Made by a program: the position numbers and the translations under genes. From Solenopsis invicta (lineage: Eukaryota; Arthropoda; Insecta; Hymenoptera; Formicidae), in the NCBI RefSeq assembly GCF_016802725.1, contig NC_052668.1, forward strand, positions 11,477,001 through 11,541,000: DNA of 64,000 nt. The letters run 5' to 3'. Positions 1 through 12,569 of this stretch are shown piece by piece. Below the pieces are notes generated by a model. That model was not told the DNA's origin. It did not search any database and was given only the letters and a program-made list of their open reading frames with translations. The first letter of the stretch is position 1. Each line of letters opens with the position of its first letter.

Positions 1-1440
1 ATTCCTCTTTACGTTCCAAGCGTGACGTACGTCGCCCCCTTTTCCTCACCCCCTGAATCGCGCCGTTGCGTTTCTCTCCTTTTCGTCCTCGTCTCGATCT
101 CCAGCGGATCTCTTCCCTTCTCTCTTCCTCTTCTTCTCTCTCCCTCTCTTCATTCTTCGGCTGCTCTTTCGTGCACGTCGTGCTTTCGCTGGACTTGCAA
201 ATTTCGCGATCGCCTCCTCGGAATCCGCGGCGACCCGCGGTAGAAAAGAGGGAGTACCGGAGACCTAAGCCAGCGCCGGGGAAGATTCGCGGATCGAGAT
301 AACGCGCGGCCGCTGCCACGCCACGAAACGACGAATGCTCGCGGTCTGATTTGCGTAACGTTCCCGGAATTTCATTCGCGACGCCGTATATCCCGCCAGC
401 TGATCCCTTCCCCCCGACTACGCTCTTCGACTTCGAGCGTACTCTCCTCTCCCGGTCCCCCTCCGATTCCCCGCGAATCGTTCTTCCTGTACTTCGTACT
501 TCGCAGACACGCGCGGTCGTTGATCGCCGCCGCCGCGCCGCTGCTGCTGCTGCCGGGGTCCGATTGTTATTTAAAATTATGCGCGCCATTAATTCAGCAC
601 TCCACCGCCCTTTGTCCCCGAGGTTTTAATTAGTTTCTTTCGCGCACGTCCGAGCGCGGAGTTGGGGAGTTACAAAGTTACGCGCAGTGTACGCGTAATT
701 AATTCGCCCTGTCGCCGGCTATATCCGATGTTTTCATTATATACTTCCCTCCTGAGTGCGGTTGTCATGAGAAATAAATTTTTTGGCCAATGGCTCGCAA
801 TTATCACCTCGCATTATCTGCAATTGTATTCATGATATTTATCTGAGTGTTGCCAACGAAGTTATTGGGGTTTTTTTTTTCTTTTTATCTTAATTCTCGC
901 GAGAGTTTGTCTGCCGTACGCTAATTTATAATCATTTTTTATAGCAGCTGTACATTGCCGGTCGCAAATCATTGGAACGAATTGTGTGTATCAACGGCGG
1001 CAATCCGTTTATCAACGGTTAAATGTTATAAGCAATTTTCTGCAAACTCCATAGCGAAGATTTTTTGCCTATCTCGGATCTTAAATCGAATACCATCGGA
1101 ATCCACATGATATCCCGAATACCATTTGTATCCCGTCGGAACGTTCTTTTCGAGCGTGCGTGTCTTTTATTTCTTCCTTCTTTAAATTTATTTTATCATT
1201 GTTCGCCACATTGTTGCTACTTCTGGGAACGTTAGTCCGCAAGATTGTTGCAGCGGCTATTGTTACTCGGGCAAGCGCGATTCCTTGCTACGCCGTCGAG
1301 CGAGGGAATCTCGGAAAAGTCGTCTTTGAACGTATTCCACCGCGGAGGTCGTTCGCAGATCGGTGGAATTCGCAGATGCTCGCGAGATACACCGTGCTGC
1401 GCAGGTAGACCTTGCTATCTCGGACGTAGAAGCATTTGCG

Positions 1441-1536
1441 CGCGTGCACACGAACACACACACGCACAAACGTACACGCACGCACACGCACACGCACGCA
1501 CACGCACGCACATACACACGCGCGCGCACGCACACG
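1441..1536. repeat. (AC)n/(GCAC)n microsatellite
   Basis: This is an interrupted AC and GCAC repeat. It creates His/Thr-rich and Val/Cys-rich open frames on both strands that should not be read as genes. Confidence 0.9.
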
Positions 1537-2741
1537 ATGACGCACGCCGTGTACATACACAGACGCTTATACATCGTCACCTCACCGCAATCGTTTTCAA
1601 TTCCGCGCTGCTGTAAGGCGCACCAGGGTAAAAAGGAGCAGCGAGGAGCATCGCAGAAATCTCGACCGTGCTGCAACCGACATTATAGCTTTCCGAGCCA
1701 GCAATCGCGTGGTTCTTGTCCTTTCCGGTATTCGTGCGCCGCGCCGCGATCAATTTAAACGCTGCAGCGTGTGTGCGTGGTAACGCGGCTAATCGGTTTG
1801 CAGATGCGGATAAGGGAATCGAGTCCCATTTTAAATTTCTGTTCCGTATTCTAATCTCACGCATACCCCTCGCCAATGTACCGTTTGCATCGAGATCTCT
1901 TCGAGAGCCGCGAGGATAATAGAGTAGAATTTTCCAATACTTCTACGAGCTACCTGTTCGCCGCGCCGCGCCGTCCACCACATCCACTCGCTTCATCGGC
2001 GAGCATAGACCGGCAAGATCGCCACGAGGAACCGCCTGCGTGATTCCTCTCCGGCGATATTCCCTCCAGGCTCGTCGAAAAGCTGCACATCGATTATCAA
2101 GATTGTTCGTGCTGCATACGTTAAAACTCGAAATCACTCTCGCAACTCGAATCCTTCGAATAGTCTTTCCCTCGTATTCGCTTTGCCGCCATATCGTTGG
2201 AATTCACAGATGTTTCATGGATGCATCGCGCGATGAGTCTTTGCGGTGGAGCCTTCAACAATGATTCTCGCCCGCAGGGACCACGGTAAACCCTTTTCCG
2301 ATTTCGCACGACAATTACGACGGAAAGTTATCACGTCGTGACGTAAAAATCGCTTATTTCTGTAACGTTTCAACGTGGGAAATTGAACATTGTAATTTTA
2401 CTTTATTTCTTTCGTAAGAATCAGTTTGGTTTGCGTTTAATACTTGAAATGCAATTAGGACAATCGCCTTCTTCCTCATTTGTTCCGTAGTGATTGAGAG
2501 GTACTGGTTGTGGGACACCCTGTAGATACGCTGATAACAACGTACACTGGTACAAGGGGGCGAGGGGGTGAAGAGGAGATACGGAGCGGGATTCTCGGCT
2601 CCGTATTCCCCGTATTTCTCCGCGTCTTCTATGATGCGCCTCCACGACTCTTATCTCGCGCCTCGTTATCGCCGTTTACCATCGCACGGAGCGGCGCGGC
2701 GTGTGCAGTCTCTTTTGCGCGTGTGTATGCGCGGCCGTTGC

Positions 2742-2763
2742 ATATATATATATATATATATAT
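2742..2763. repeat. (TA)n microsatellite
   Basis: An uninterrupted alternating TA tract of about 22 bases. Confidence 0.9.
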
Positions 2764-3091
2764 CTTTTTCCCGCTCTTCCTACGAAACCTTCGACGATCC
2801 GATCCCTCGAGCGGCTCCGCTACGCTTGGAATTTCGTCGGGCCGACTGCGGGAGAATTACCGCAGTGTAATCCTAGATGAGATTGTCCCGACAGAAAAGA
2901 AACGAAAGGGGTGCCGAAGGATTGTGCGCGATAGGAGCGCGTGTCGAGCTCCGCGAGCGTCGCTCCGGTCTTTTAGCCGGCAACGTACTCTGGGCAATCC
3001 AGCGTTATTACGAATCGCTAGACCGTGTGCCACTTTCAGTTTACCTCATGCTGACACTCGAATCGCCTGAGCGCTTTGATAGTATACTCTG

Positions 3092-4188
3092 TAGAGATGT
3101 ACGAATCAAGGTTTTTTTATACCGAATCGAATTGAATTGAATTGAATTGAATTTCTTTGTTCGAATTTAAATCGAATCGAATCGAATCGACAATAGTTTA
3201 TCCGATTCGAATTGAATCGTTGATACATCATTTTTAGTCAACAACATAATAATTATTAGGTTGGATATTAATTAGATAGTAACAAAGATTTCTATGTTAT
3301 AGAAATATATTGGAGAAGGGGGTAATATGGCACTCATTTGCATTTTATTAAATAACTTTGTTAATAACTAATATTTTATATTGAAACTTGAAAGATTATA
3401 TTCATCAAGTGTTTAACAGATTTTAGAGTCAAAATAATTTTACTTAAGACATGATTTATAAAAATGTGACGCACTGCTTAATCGGTGGAAGAGGAAAAGT
3501 GGTGGTAATTATAACTAGCTCAAAAACAAAATTTAAATTGGTTTAATTTAAAAGACACACAGTATTCTGTTACAAAATTATATATTTTTAATTTTTTATC
3601 ATTTAAAATTGTCCTGATTTAGAATTTTTCTCAAGTTTTTAAACGCAACCCTTCAGAATGATAACCGATTTATCGAAGAATTATTTCCATATAAAAATTT
3701 TGCTTAAACAGTTACATTAACAAAATCCTATATTTAACTTTGCATAACTCGAAATATGTACCACCGAATAAAAAGTTAAGTAACAAAAGAAACACTCGAG
3801 TATACGTACATTTGTGTGATGCTACGCTTAGGTTTAAAAACAATGAGGAAGTGTAAGTAACTAAGTGCTAAAATGTACCTTGAAAAAGTTCTAAAGTGCT
3901 CAAAAATAAAAATGCCTTATAACAATTGTCAGCTATTGGCATATTAGCACCATTGAAAAACGACGGGATACTAAATGAATAATTCCGTAAGCAATTGTTG
4001 GAATTTGTCACCTAATAACGAAGATAATGGAGGTAGCCGTAATGTATGCGGTACTATATGCACATTTAAACCTCTTACAATTAGATTCAAAATTTTGAAA
4101 TTTATATCATAGAAATTTAAATCAGGTACCTAAGATTCGATTTATTGTAATTTGATTCATATTTGCGTGAATATTTCGCACATCTCTA
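3092..4188. mobile_element. Non-autonomous hAT-type element (MITE-like)
   Basis: The ends are inverted: the left begins tagagatgtacgaa, and the right read in reverse begins tagagatgtgcgaa. The sequence atactctg lies directly outside both ends (3084-3091 and 4189-4196), a perfect 8-bp target duplication. An 8-bp duplication with short inverted ends is the hallmark of the hAT superfamily. The 1097-bp interior is AT-rich, has no open frame of transposase size, and carries GAATT/GAATC pentamer arrays near its left end. It interrupts CpG-rich ds intron sequence. The family assignment rests on the duplication length and end form, not on a transposase. Confidence 0.78.
3122..3190. repeat. Pentanucleotide repeats (GAATT)n and (GAATC)n
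   Basis: Two short arrays of related 5-base units, GAATT then GAATC, are separated by about 20 bases. They lie just inside the left end of the hAT-type element and may be its subterminal repeats. Confidence 0.8.
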
Positions 4189-5134
4189 ATACTCTGACTC
4201 TTCGATATCTCTCCGTAAAACAGATTTTATTTTTACGTGTAGACAACGTTGGCCCCCCAACGCGATTTATCTTTTCGCTTTCTGAAAACATATTTGGTGA
4301 TGACCTTATTCATGCCTTTTTTTGATTGCAAAGACGAATCCTCACGATTCCCCTTTCACCGAATGGAGCAACGTCATTATTTAGTCTAGTCAACGTCGAT
4401 GAAACTGATTTTAATTTATTTTCGCGTCGCTGGAAGTTGGGTGGCATTATATTGTCACCGTCCATTGTCTTGTCCGTCTCGGTTACCGTACGTTTCTGGA
4501 CTCGGCCTACTCGTATCTCTCCGCTTCTTCGTCCGGTTGGTTGCCCGGCGTATCCTCCGACCGTTTAGCCGCGTCTTCATTCTGGGATATCCAACGCATG
4601 TACAAAGCTCTATTCGTTTGTTCATACGCACGCGTCTCTTGCTCTATTGTGCGGCGCATGCACTCACGCACATCGTGGCCAATTATTTGCCCTGGCACAA
4701 CACATTCCCCATTGATTATGCGCGATTTTCTTTACCGCCGCGAGCGCTTTAGTCGTTCACGTCTAAACCTCTCCGTTGGCGCCGCGGCAGTTCGCGCCAA
4801 ATTATTGTTACAGAACAGGTTGCAGAAACATTTGCATACGTTGGATTATAGGTATCTTTATTTGCGCAACGCACTAGACATGATATCGTAATGCCCGAGG
4901 GGAAAAGGAGGGAAGAGAGGGGAGTGCGAATACAGTGCCGCAAGTGGATAAATGTGCTTCGCCGCGGGAGACAGATCTCGACGATATGCCAAACAGATGG
5001 ACAGACGTGTCCGTAAGACGGATATATGATCGGTCAGGCGATGGATAGATCAAAGTGCCAATAGACACGTACATCGTATATATCCCTCGATCGGTCGGTT
5101 CAAATGCGTTTCTACCTTTCTGCAAGGGACCGTA

Positions 5135-5161
5135 CGAGAGAGAGAAAGAGAGAGAGAGAGA
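5135..5161. repeat. (GA)n microsatellite
   Basis: GA dinucleotide tract with one AA interruption. Confidence 0.85.
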
Positions 5162-5666
5162 TGACGTACGAGTTGAAAGTAAGAGAGCCGGCCCGGTTCA
5201 CGTGTCGTAGATTGAGCGTTTTAAGTTTCTTGCCAGTTTTCAATTACACGCGCGCCGTATAAGAAACGGCCCCCGTCCTCCCATTAACTAATATCATTCC
5301 GGGCGAGAGGATCGCCGCGCGACCTCGATGTTCAACGTCTCGCGGGCACCGCGCGCGCTACGGGACGCCGATATAGCCGTAAACGGGCGCACCGACATTC
5401 GAAACAACGCGAGAGCGGGGCAGAGCCGCCGTGCAGCGGGTCGAAGGAGAGACGGTCTGAGGTTCGTGGTGGAGGCTCGTGGTAAGAAGCGAGCGAGCGC
5501 GAGCGCGGAGGAAAGAAGGACGACGAGCCGGGACCCCCGTCAACGACAGCATACCACCGCCACGGTATCGCTTCTTCATCGCATTCGTCGCGTCGCTCGA
5601 TGCTACCACGACCCGCGGCTAATCATCATTATTTAAGTATGAGATCGTTTTTTCGCGACGGCGGTC

Positions 5667-5668
<2 letters not shown>

Positions 5669-5703
<35 letters not shown>
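5669..5703. repeat. (GGC)n trinucleotide repeat
   Basis: About 11 GGC units. They produce poly-Gly and poly-Ala stretches in open frames on the two strands; neither frame has other support. Confidence 0.9.
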
Positions 5704-8700
5704 CGGTGGCTGCGTCGAGTGTCGTGACGAGCTCGCGGAGGCACGTACATCGCTCGTCGACGCGGTGTCCTCCTCGGCGCCTCATCCGCGGCACGATCGC
5801 ATCGAAATTTCGGAGCTTTTCTTCACCAGACGCGCCGTATTCGAATTCTTTCTTCAATCTGCACCTCTCGACGTTTCGTCCTTTTGTCATCGTTGGAGAG
5901 CTCGGACGCGTTCTCTTCTACTACAGCTATATGTTCGATTACTGTCCGTCCGCGGTGTTTCTCTGTTTCTGTCCGCACGTGTGCAGCTTCGTCGAGAATT
6001 CGTGTGAGTCTTCCGTAGATTCCGAGTTTTATACCGCCGTGCAACTGTTCCGCAGCACCGTTACGACCGCGATAGCAGAAGATGCATCCAGATCGCAGGC
6101 CGCCAAGCGATAATTATACTCGCGGCGAACGACTTCGATGGCCGTTCGGCGCTGCCCGCAACCCGGCATTTCTAAACGTATTTCCGAAATTTGATTACGC
6201 GCCGTTCCCTAATTAACGAGATACTCAATTCGCCGTTCGAGCCCCCGGGACTCGACGGATCGTTTTCGCGCGATCGCGCTATCTCGATCGTCGGCCATAA
6301 GCGGACCCAGCCGGTCCAATTAAAAGTCCACGGATTTATGCAAACGGTCGGCCTTTCGTTCGAAGGTCCGAAGGCTCGACACCGCGCGCGAACATTCCAC
6401 GGTCTCCGCGGGGATAATCGATTGCGCCTGAGGCCGATCGCGCGAAAAGCTGCGACAAAATCGATGCATCCCGTTACATGCGTAATAAATCGCGATTACT
6501 CTCGCCTCTTTTTGTCACTCCGTCGTTACCGCGCGGGCGTAGCGAAAGATCCAGCGGCACGATTTGTTGACGTAACGATCATCCGATAAGAAAGATTGCG
6601 AAGGCGTTCGCAAAAGTCGCGCGTTTCGAAGTTTCTACCCGCCGACGATAAATGCTGACATTTATTCTAACGTTTCGACATCAGACTCGAAGAAAACGTG
6701 TAACACCGTTTTCATCGTTGGACGATGGCGATGTCGCGAAAGAGAAAAGGCGTTTCGCATTCACGGCTCGTATAATTCGGTCTGTTACGGCCGCGCGGGA
6801 CGTGCGTCCCTCGAGAGACGCGGAAGCCGGCGGAAGGACGTCGAGGCGACAAAATGTCCACGTAAGGCGATCACGAGCAGCCTCTCCTGGCGATCGTAAA
6901 TGTTCGCGGGCGCTGCACGGCGGCGACGCGGGACGGACGGCTTCGGAGATGGGCGGCATCGCCCTTGAGAGAATCGGAGACCGGCTTCCTCGAGTCGACC
7001 TCGGGCGGGACGGATCCGTTGCGAGCTAATTAGCAAAATAAGAGAAACCATCGTCGCGAGATACACGGCGTCCGTCGTGTCGACCGCGTAGGCATGAGGG
7101 GATCTCACGCTGCGAGACCTTCCACGATCCGATCATCGATCTGTGATTTATCGCGCGGTACCGCGGACGTACGTGGCTCCTCGCGTCGTTCTCGCGTGCG
7201 GCTCCCGAGCGTGGCAAGTAATTAATACCGGCCGTGTACTTGACGATAAATATAGTTCGATCTGATGCCGATTGCGCTCACCGCACGACGAAGATGAGAC
7301 AGGAGGAACGTCCTGGAGAGGACACTTCTCCTTCGAAATGTCTGGGAACGAAGTTCTGGAATCTCGTAGGAATACTAAGAGTAATTCTAATCGGTTCGCG
7401 AAGGGACGCAGGGATCGTTTTTCATCTCGCTTGACGATTTCTCGTCGCGACACGAACACGATCGTGTGCAGGGTACAACAGCAAAAAGAACGCTGCGATC
7501 TACATATATGGTCAATTTTACGTAGTACCGTAGCAGCCTGCGGTATGCCAATAATTAAAAATCGATAATTAGTCCCGAGTTAACGTACGAGGTACGCGAA
7601 CTTCGTTCGGACATTTAATCACTGCGTTACTGGTTCGGATAATTCTACAAGCAGGACTGGAAGACGAGCTTCTGTTCGATGCTTCTCCGCCATGTAAGGA
7701 GACTTCTTAATGTTTGCGAAATATTCATAAGGCTTGCGAAACATCTCGTGTATAAGCGTTATCGTTAATGGTTATCAGTCAGCTAAAGCGGCGGAAGGAA
7801 CTGAAAAGTTTCTACGGAAAAAACGTTAATAGCACGTTATTAAATCCCGCAAGAAGCGACGCGGGAGATCTCATCAGGAGCCGTCTAAACGCGAGGTCGA
7901 TCCGCGCGGTGTGATACACGCGGGCGCAGAAAAACTTCCATTACGTATATAGAGGAGGGTAATCCGGAACGTCCAGTTTGGCGTCGTGATTGGAAGTCCG
8001 CGCGGGCAGCGACGCGACGGACGTCTTGATTTCAATATAACAACTTCGCCACCGATCGCTATCACTTTTTGCTCGGCTTTTTGGGCTTCTTGCGCGACAC
8101 GCGCGCACGCGTTCGGTCGCATTGCGAATATCGTTGGCGGACACCAAAGTGAATAATCTCCTCCTCCTCCCCTTGCCATCCCTTGGCTGGCTAGCGACGC
8201 CGGTTACAACGACCCCGCCGGGGGACTTTCAGTCAAGTGAGATTGCACCTTGCACGCGGGGCCACTCTCTAGACGAGAAGCTCGCGCGTTTTCTCTTACC
8301 CTCGCGGTTATTCATGAATGCGTCCCGTCGATTAATCAAGGGAGCGCGTAATTGCGAACACGCGTCATACGTCGCTCGCGGACCAGACGACCGTGACATC
8401 GGGACGTCTTTTTACGCGCCCTCGATTGGGAGGCGAGAGAGGATACTCCCTCGTTGGAAATTTACGGTATACGCCGCGTCGCGTCCGTCGTGTTCGCGTC
8501 GAGAGACCGCGGTGGGGTAATAACGAAAAACTGGCGCTGTTTAATGACGAGCAATTTGTTTCCTACATTAGATCACTCCGTGAAGACACGCGTTTCTGCC
8601 CGTGTGTACATAAATTGCGGGTATGCTTACGAATGAGACAGGTAATGAAGAAGAATAATTAGTCAGCATCACGTTTCTGCGACCACGTTAGAATGGCACC

Positions 8701-9228
8701 ACGCGCAGAGAGCGGAGAGGCAGCAGCAGGCGCGTATACTTTAGAGAAATGATCATCGGGGATGATTTATGAATTGTTTCGTGCACGAGTAATTGTCGGT
8801 CAACCTAACGGAAGATCACTCGCGCTCTTCGTTTTCCCGTCCGCATTTAGACAATTAACGTTCTCCACATTTGTACGATTTATGCTCCCGTCGCGTATTC
8901 AATGTGTACATATGTACGTGCAGCAGCGCCGTCGCGGGATGCGAATTTCTATTAACGCGCGATCATCAGCGCGCGTTCGCCCCGCCAACGGGATATTTCT
9001 CTGCGACACGACGACTTCATTTCAATATATCCTCCCGGCACCAATTAGAAGCTTCGCTTCGATTTCTCATAGCTAATACCGCTGCCTACACGCCACGCAT
9101 ATACACGCACGCGTACGTACATACATATGTCGACTCGTAGTGGCAATTGTAGCCTCTGGAGCATTATCGAAGAGAAATAAATAGCATCCTGCTACTGCGA
9201 TTGCATGAGCATCCTCGATCTTCGTGTT

Positions 9229-9256
9229 CGTCATCGTCGTCGTCGTCGTCGTCGTT
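9229..9256. repeat. (CGT)n trinucleotide repeat
   Basis: About nine CGT units. The antisense frame reads poly-Asp. Confidence 0.88.
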
Positions 9257-9900
9257 GCCACGATACGTGCGTCGTGCATGTGAGGACGACCCAGATGAAA
9301 ACAGGACAGGATCAACAACTACAGGACAGAGATAGAACGAAAGAGAGACGAGGAAGAGAGACGTGGAGACAAGTGGGGGAACGGGAGTCAAGGAACTAGA
9401 AATGAATTCCATTTGTACGATTGGGAGGGGAGGACCGTGAAGTGGAATAGTGCGGGATGACGGAGGAGGACGGAGCAAGAGCAACTGGCACGAAAGAGCA
9501 AAGGGTAGGAAGGGTGGAATAGAAATTCGCGGGGAACACATGGAGGAAGAAAAGTACTTGGAGATAATTTCGCAAAAAAAATTGTGTACGTTGTACACGT
9601 CTACTCGTATTGTTTAGGATTGCATAAGGAAGGAAACTGTGGGCGGGATTATCCTGACTGCTTCGCACTGTCAATACGTAGAAGTCAGTATGCAAGAGAT
9701 ATCGCGGGTGCATCGCGCACGTACATACGTTCACGCACGCTGCGGCGTTCGCGCCAACACGCATGCCACGAAAGCAGGATATGCTGATCGGTAAACATTG
9801 ACCGCTACCTTCGCCATCCGAGACTACTTGTCGATGCAAAAAAGGAAAGGTGGCGGTTTGCCGCAATAACGTCCAGTCATAACGCAACACGGCGCAACGC

Positions 9901-9938
9901 CGCGTTTGATTTCTCCTCGCGCGTTTGATTTCTCCTCG
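9901..9938. repeat. 19-bp tandem duplication
   Basis: Two adjacent identical 19-base copies beginning cgcgtttgatttctcc, followed by the start of a third that diverges after cgcgttt. Confidence 0.8.
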
Positions 9939-10489
9939 CGCGTTTCGATGTATCCAGACATTATGACTTTGTTGATATTGAGCATCGTCGTCTCAAATTT
10001 GGAATCCGCCGACCACCGAGAGATCTCTCGTAGAAATCTGACGGAACGTCTCGTTTTAATCGTGCCATTCGTGCGGAGAACGCATAAGGGCGAGAATCAG
10101 TAATGAGTGCGTTACGGGTTTCTTCCCTGCCCCGGCATCGCCAGCAAAAACTCGCTCTCGATTCGATCCACGTTGCCGGAGGACGAAGGATGCGAGGAGG
10201 AGGTCGGGAGAATCCCAGCGCTGGACCGGCGATCTTCGCGAATTAATCAAATACGCGAGCGATTTGTCTTCGTTACACCCACGTGGACACCCCGAGGGGA
10301 CGCGTGTGTAACTAGGGTGACGAAGCCGAACAACCGACATCGACGGGAGAAAAACGTCATCGCGCTACATGTGCACCTTGCAGATGAATATTCTGAATAA
10401 AAATAATGCTCCGCGTGACGAAAGCAGCGCCGCGAACTTTACGTACAAATTTTCCGCGCACAGAAAGTGCCACTCTCCTGTTAAGAAAA

Positions 10490-11060
10490 GCGATTATTAA
10501 ATTGTTAATTTTCTTCTTTTAACGATTATCTTTGTAAAGAGTATTTTCTTAACAATAATCTTAAAATTTATCACTTGTTAAAGCAAATAATATATTTACT
10601 TAAAATAAACTTTTATGTATCGGGGAAAAATATAATTTGAATTAATTGAATCTTACTTATTTCAAATACTTCATCATAAGTTCATCATAAGAGAAGAGCA
10701 TCAAATTTATTTAAAATATAATTTCAGTTTCAACTCCTTTTTTAGTATATAAGCAATAATACATTTTTCTAAAATTTACGATAAGTATATTTTGACAATT
10801 GTGAGAAATATTCTTAGCTAAAGGATAATCGTTACTTATGCGAGAGAAAAAGTAAATTGCATAAACGGTTTTCTTAGCAATAGAATTGATATTTCTCCAT
10901 GTGCAGCCTCGTTAATTTTAAATTTTGCTATAAAACATGACAAAATACAGCAGAGTATCATCTAAATTCGCATTATTTTTATACAAGTCTCGCTACATCA
11001 AATTTTAACTCTTAGTATAATTGACAAATTTGTATCAATTTGTTCAAGATTTACTTTATT
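10490..11060. other. AT-rich island in ds intron
   Basis: Composition drops sharply to AT-rich for about 570 bases between CpG-rich flanks. I found no convincing terminal repeats or coding frame. It may be an old insertion whose ends have decayed. Confidence 0.4.
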
Positions 11061-11255
11061 AATTATAACAAATGATACTATTGGAATGCAATGAATCGAT
11101 GATTTTTTGTGACTCTTTGCGCAGAGTAAAAATCCGATCCGCAATACTTTGTATTCGTAGGAAGAACAGGCGATTTGCGCGCTTTGATTTTATTATGTCT
11201 GAAGATTTATTGCCAAATATGCATATCTTAATGGCTAGCTTTCTTGCCGCGGCGC

Positions 11256-11279
11256 AGCGGCGGCGGCGGCGGCGGCGGC
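11256..11279. repeat. (CGG)n trinucleotide repeat
   Basis: About eight CGG units, giving poly-Arg in one frame. Confidence 0.85.
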
Positions 11280-12530
11280 TTATACGGCGGGAAGGGACAC
11301 ACAGATTTGTCCGGCGTGTCATACCCTTCCGAAGTCGCGCGTCGAAATCCTTTTGCACGGGCAGGATACTCGAGCGGTATCTCGGCGTATCGGGATGCGG
11401 AGTAAATCGTAATTATATACGGGGAGTAGTACAGGATCGACGGACCCTCCTCTCGCGGCGGAGAGCCCGTGGAAAAAGATCACGCGGACGTTTAATAACA
11501 CGGGTACCGAATGCTGATGGGTAGAGGTATCGCGGTGGATATAAAACGCGTACGTCTTCCAGACCAGTCTCGCGGTACCAACGCATTCGCGTAATTACAC
11601 GCGCGCCGCCGCGCGTATACGTTCACGCAAGAGCGCGGTGTTTCAATCCTTCGCACATACATTTCACGAATGAGCCGATCCGAGCGAAGTATGCGCCTAC
11701 CCATCGCGGACACACGTACGCGTGTCCTGTCCGCGTGCGAGTGCATGCCCGCGCGTATACTTACACAGGAGGTGTCTGACCGGACAATCTTTCGGATATT
11801 ATGAAACGAGCTGAAGATGATGAGGATTGTATCAATGTCTCGACGTGTAAATGCTCGCGGAATTATTTAGCGTTGAGAATTAAGCAACTTTTTTCGCGGA
11901 TCAGACCTCGTCATGATTTTGTTTTCATTCTCGAACAAAATATGAAATGTTCCCCCAAAGTGCCCGGGCACCGCGCGCGCCGACCGAGGCGCGTTTTCGT
12001 ACGCGTCACTTTATATTCGCGTGTGCGTATGCGTGCGCGTGGATACGTCTTCCACACTGTCGCGTGCGTCGACCGGTAAGGGGAAACGAGAAAGGGGGGG
12101 GGGGAGGATGAACGAGTTGGATCGAGTATAAATAGCGGTCTATAAATTATGCCATCCACGTACGCGACCGAGTACCATCTTTAAGGCACTGGTCGAACGG
12201 TCGATGTCACCCGATGTCACCGATGACGTTCGATATAGACGACACGGAGATCGTCGAAGACGAAGACGGCGACGCAGATGGAAATTCATTACCGTGGAAA
12301 TGGAAAGACGGCTATCTCTCAAACCGACTCGCCGAGACGATAACGTTTCCCCGTCCACCCGGTTTTTCCTGCTGCACCACGGAGAAAAACTTGATCGGGA
12401 TCGACGGAAGACGCGGCACGTCGTCACGGTATAGATCCCCCGGCCTGCGGAGGATTTGTCGAAACGCATCTAGGAAGGACATATTCCGGATCCGAGTGAC
12501 CGCGGTTCCCGTATTGGGCCTTACCACGCG

Positions 12531-12569
12531 CGACCGACCGACCGACCGATCGATCGATCGATCGATCGG
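12531..12569. repeat. (GACC)n then (GATC)n tetranucleotide repeat
   Basis: Four GACC units run directly into about five GATC units. A single C/T change distinguishes the two halves. Confidence 0.88.

Noticed and set aside
1245..1758. Overlapping open frames on both strands rich in His/Thr or Cys/Val/Arg
   Set aside because: They come from the AC/GCAC microsatellite. Every frame is open because the repeat lacks stop codons.
2511..2525. gtgggacaccctgta, which resembles one end of some DNA transposons
   Set aside because: I found no matching inverted end or target duplication nearby; one short motif is not enough.
5600..6113. Two 135-codon + strand frames with poly-Gly
   Set aside because: They are driven by the GGC repeat and CpG-rich sequence. 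There are no domains, and the opposite strand is open as well.
11540..11570. TATAAAA followed by ccagtct, like a core promoter
   Set aside because: The spacing from TATA to the initiator-like motif is shorter than usual, and no transcript or conserved frame follows.
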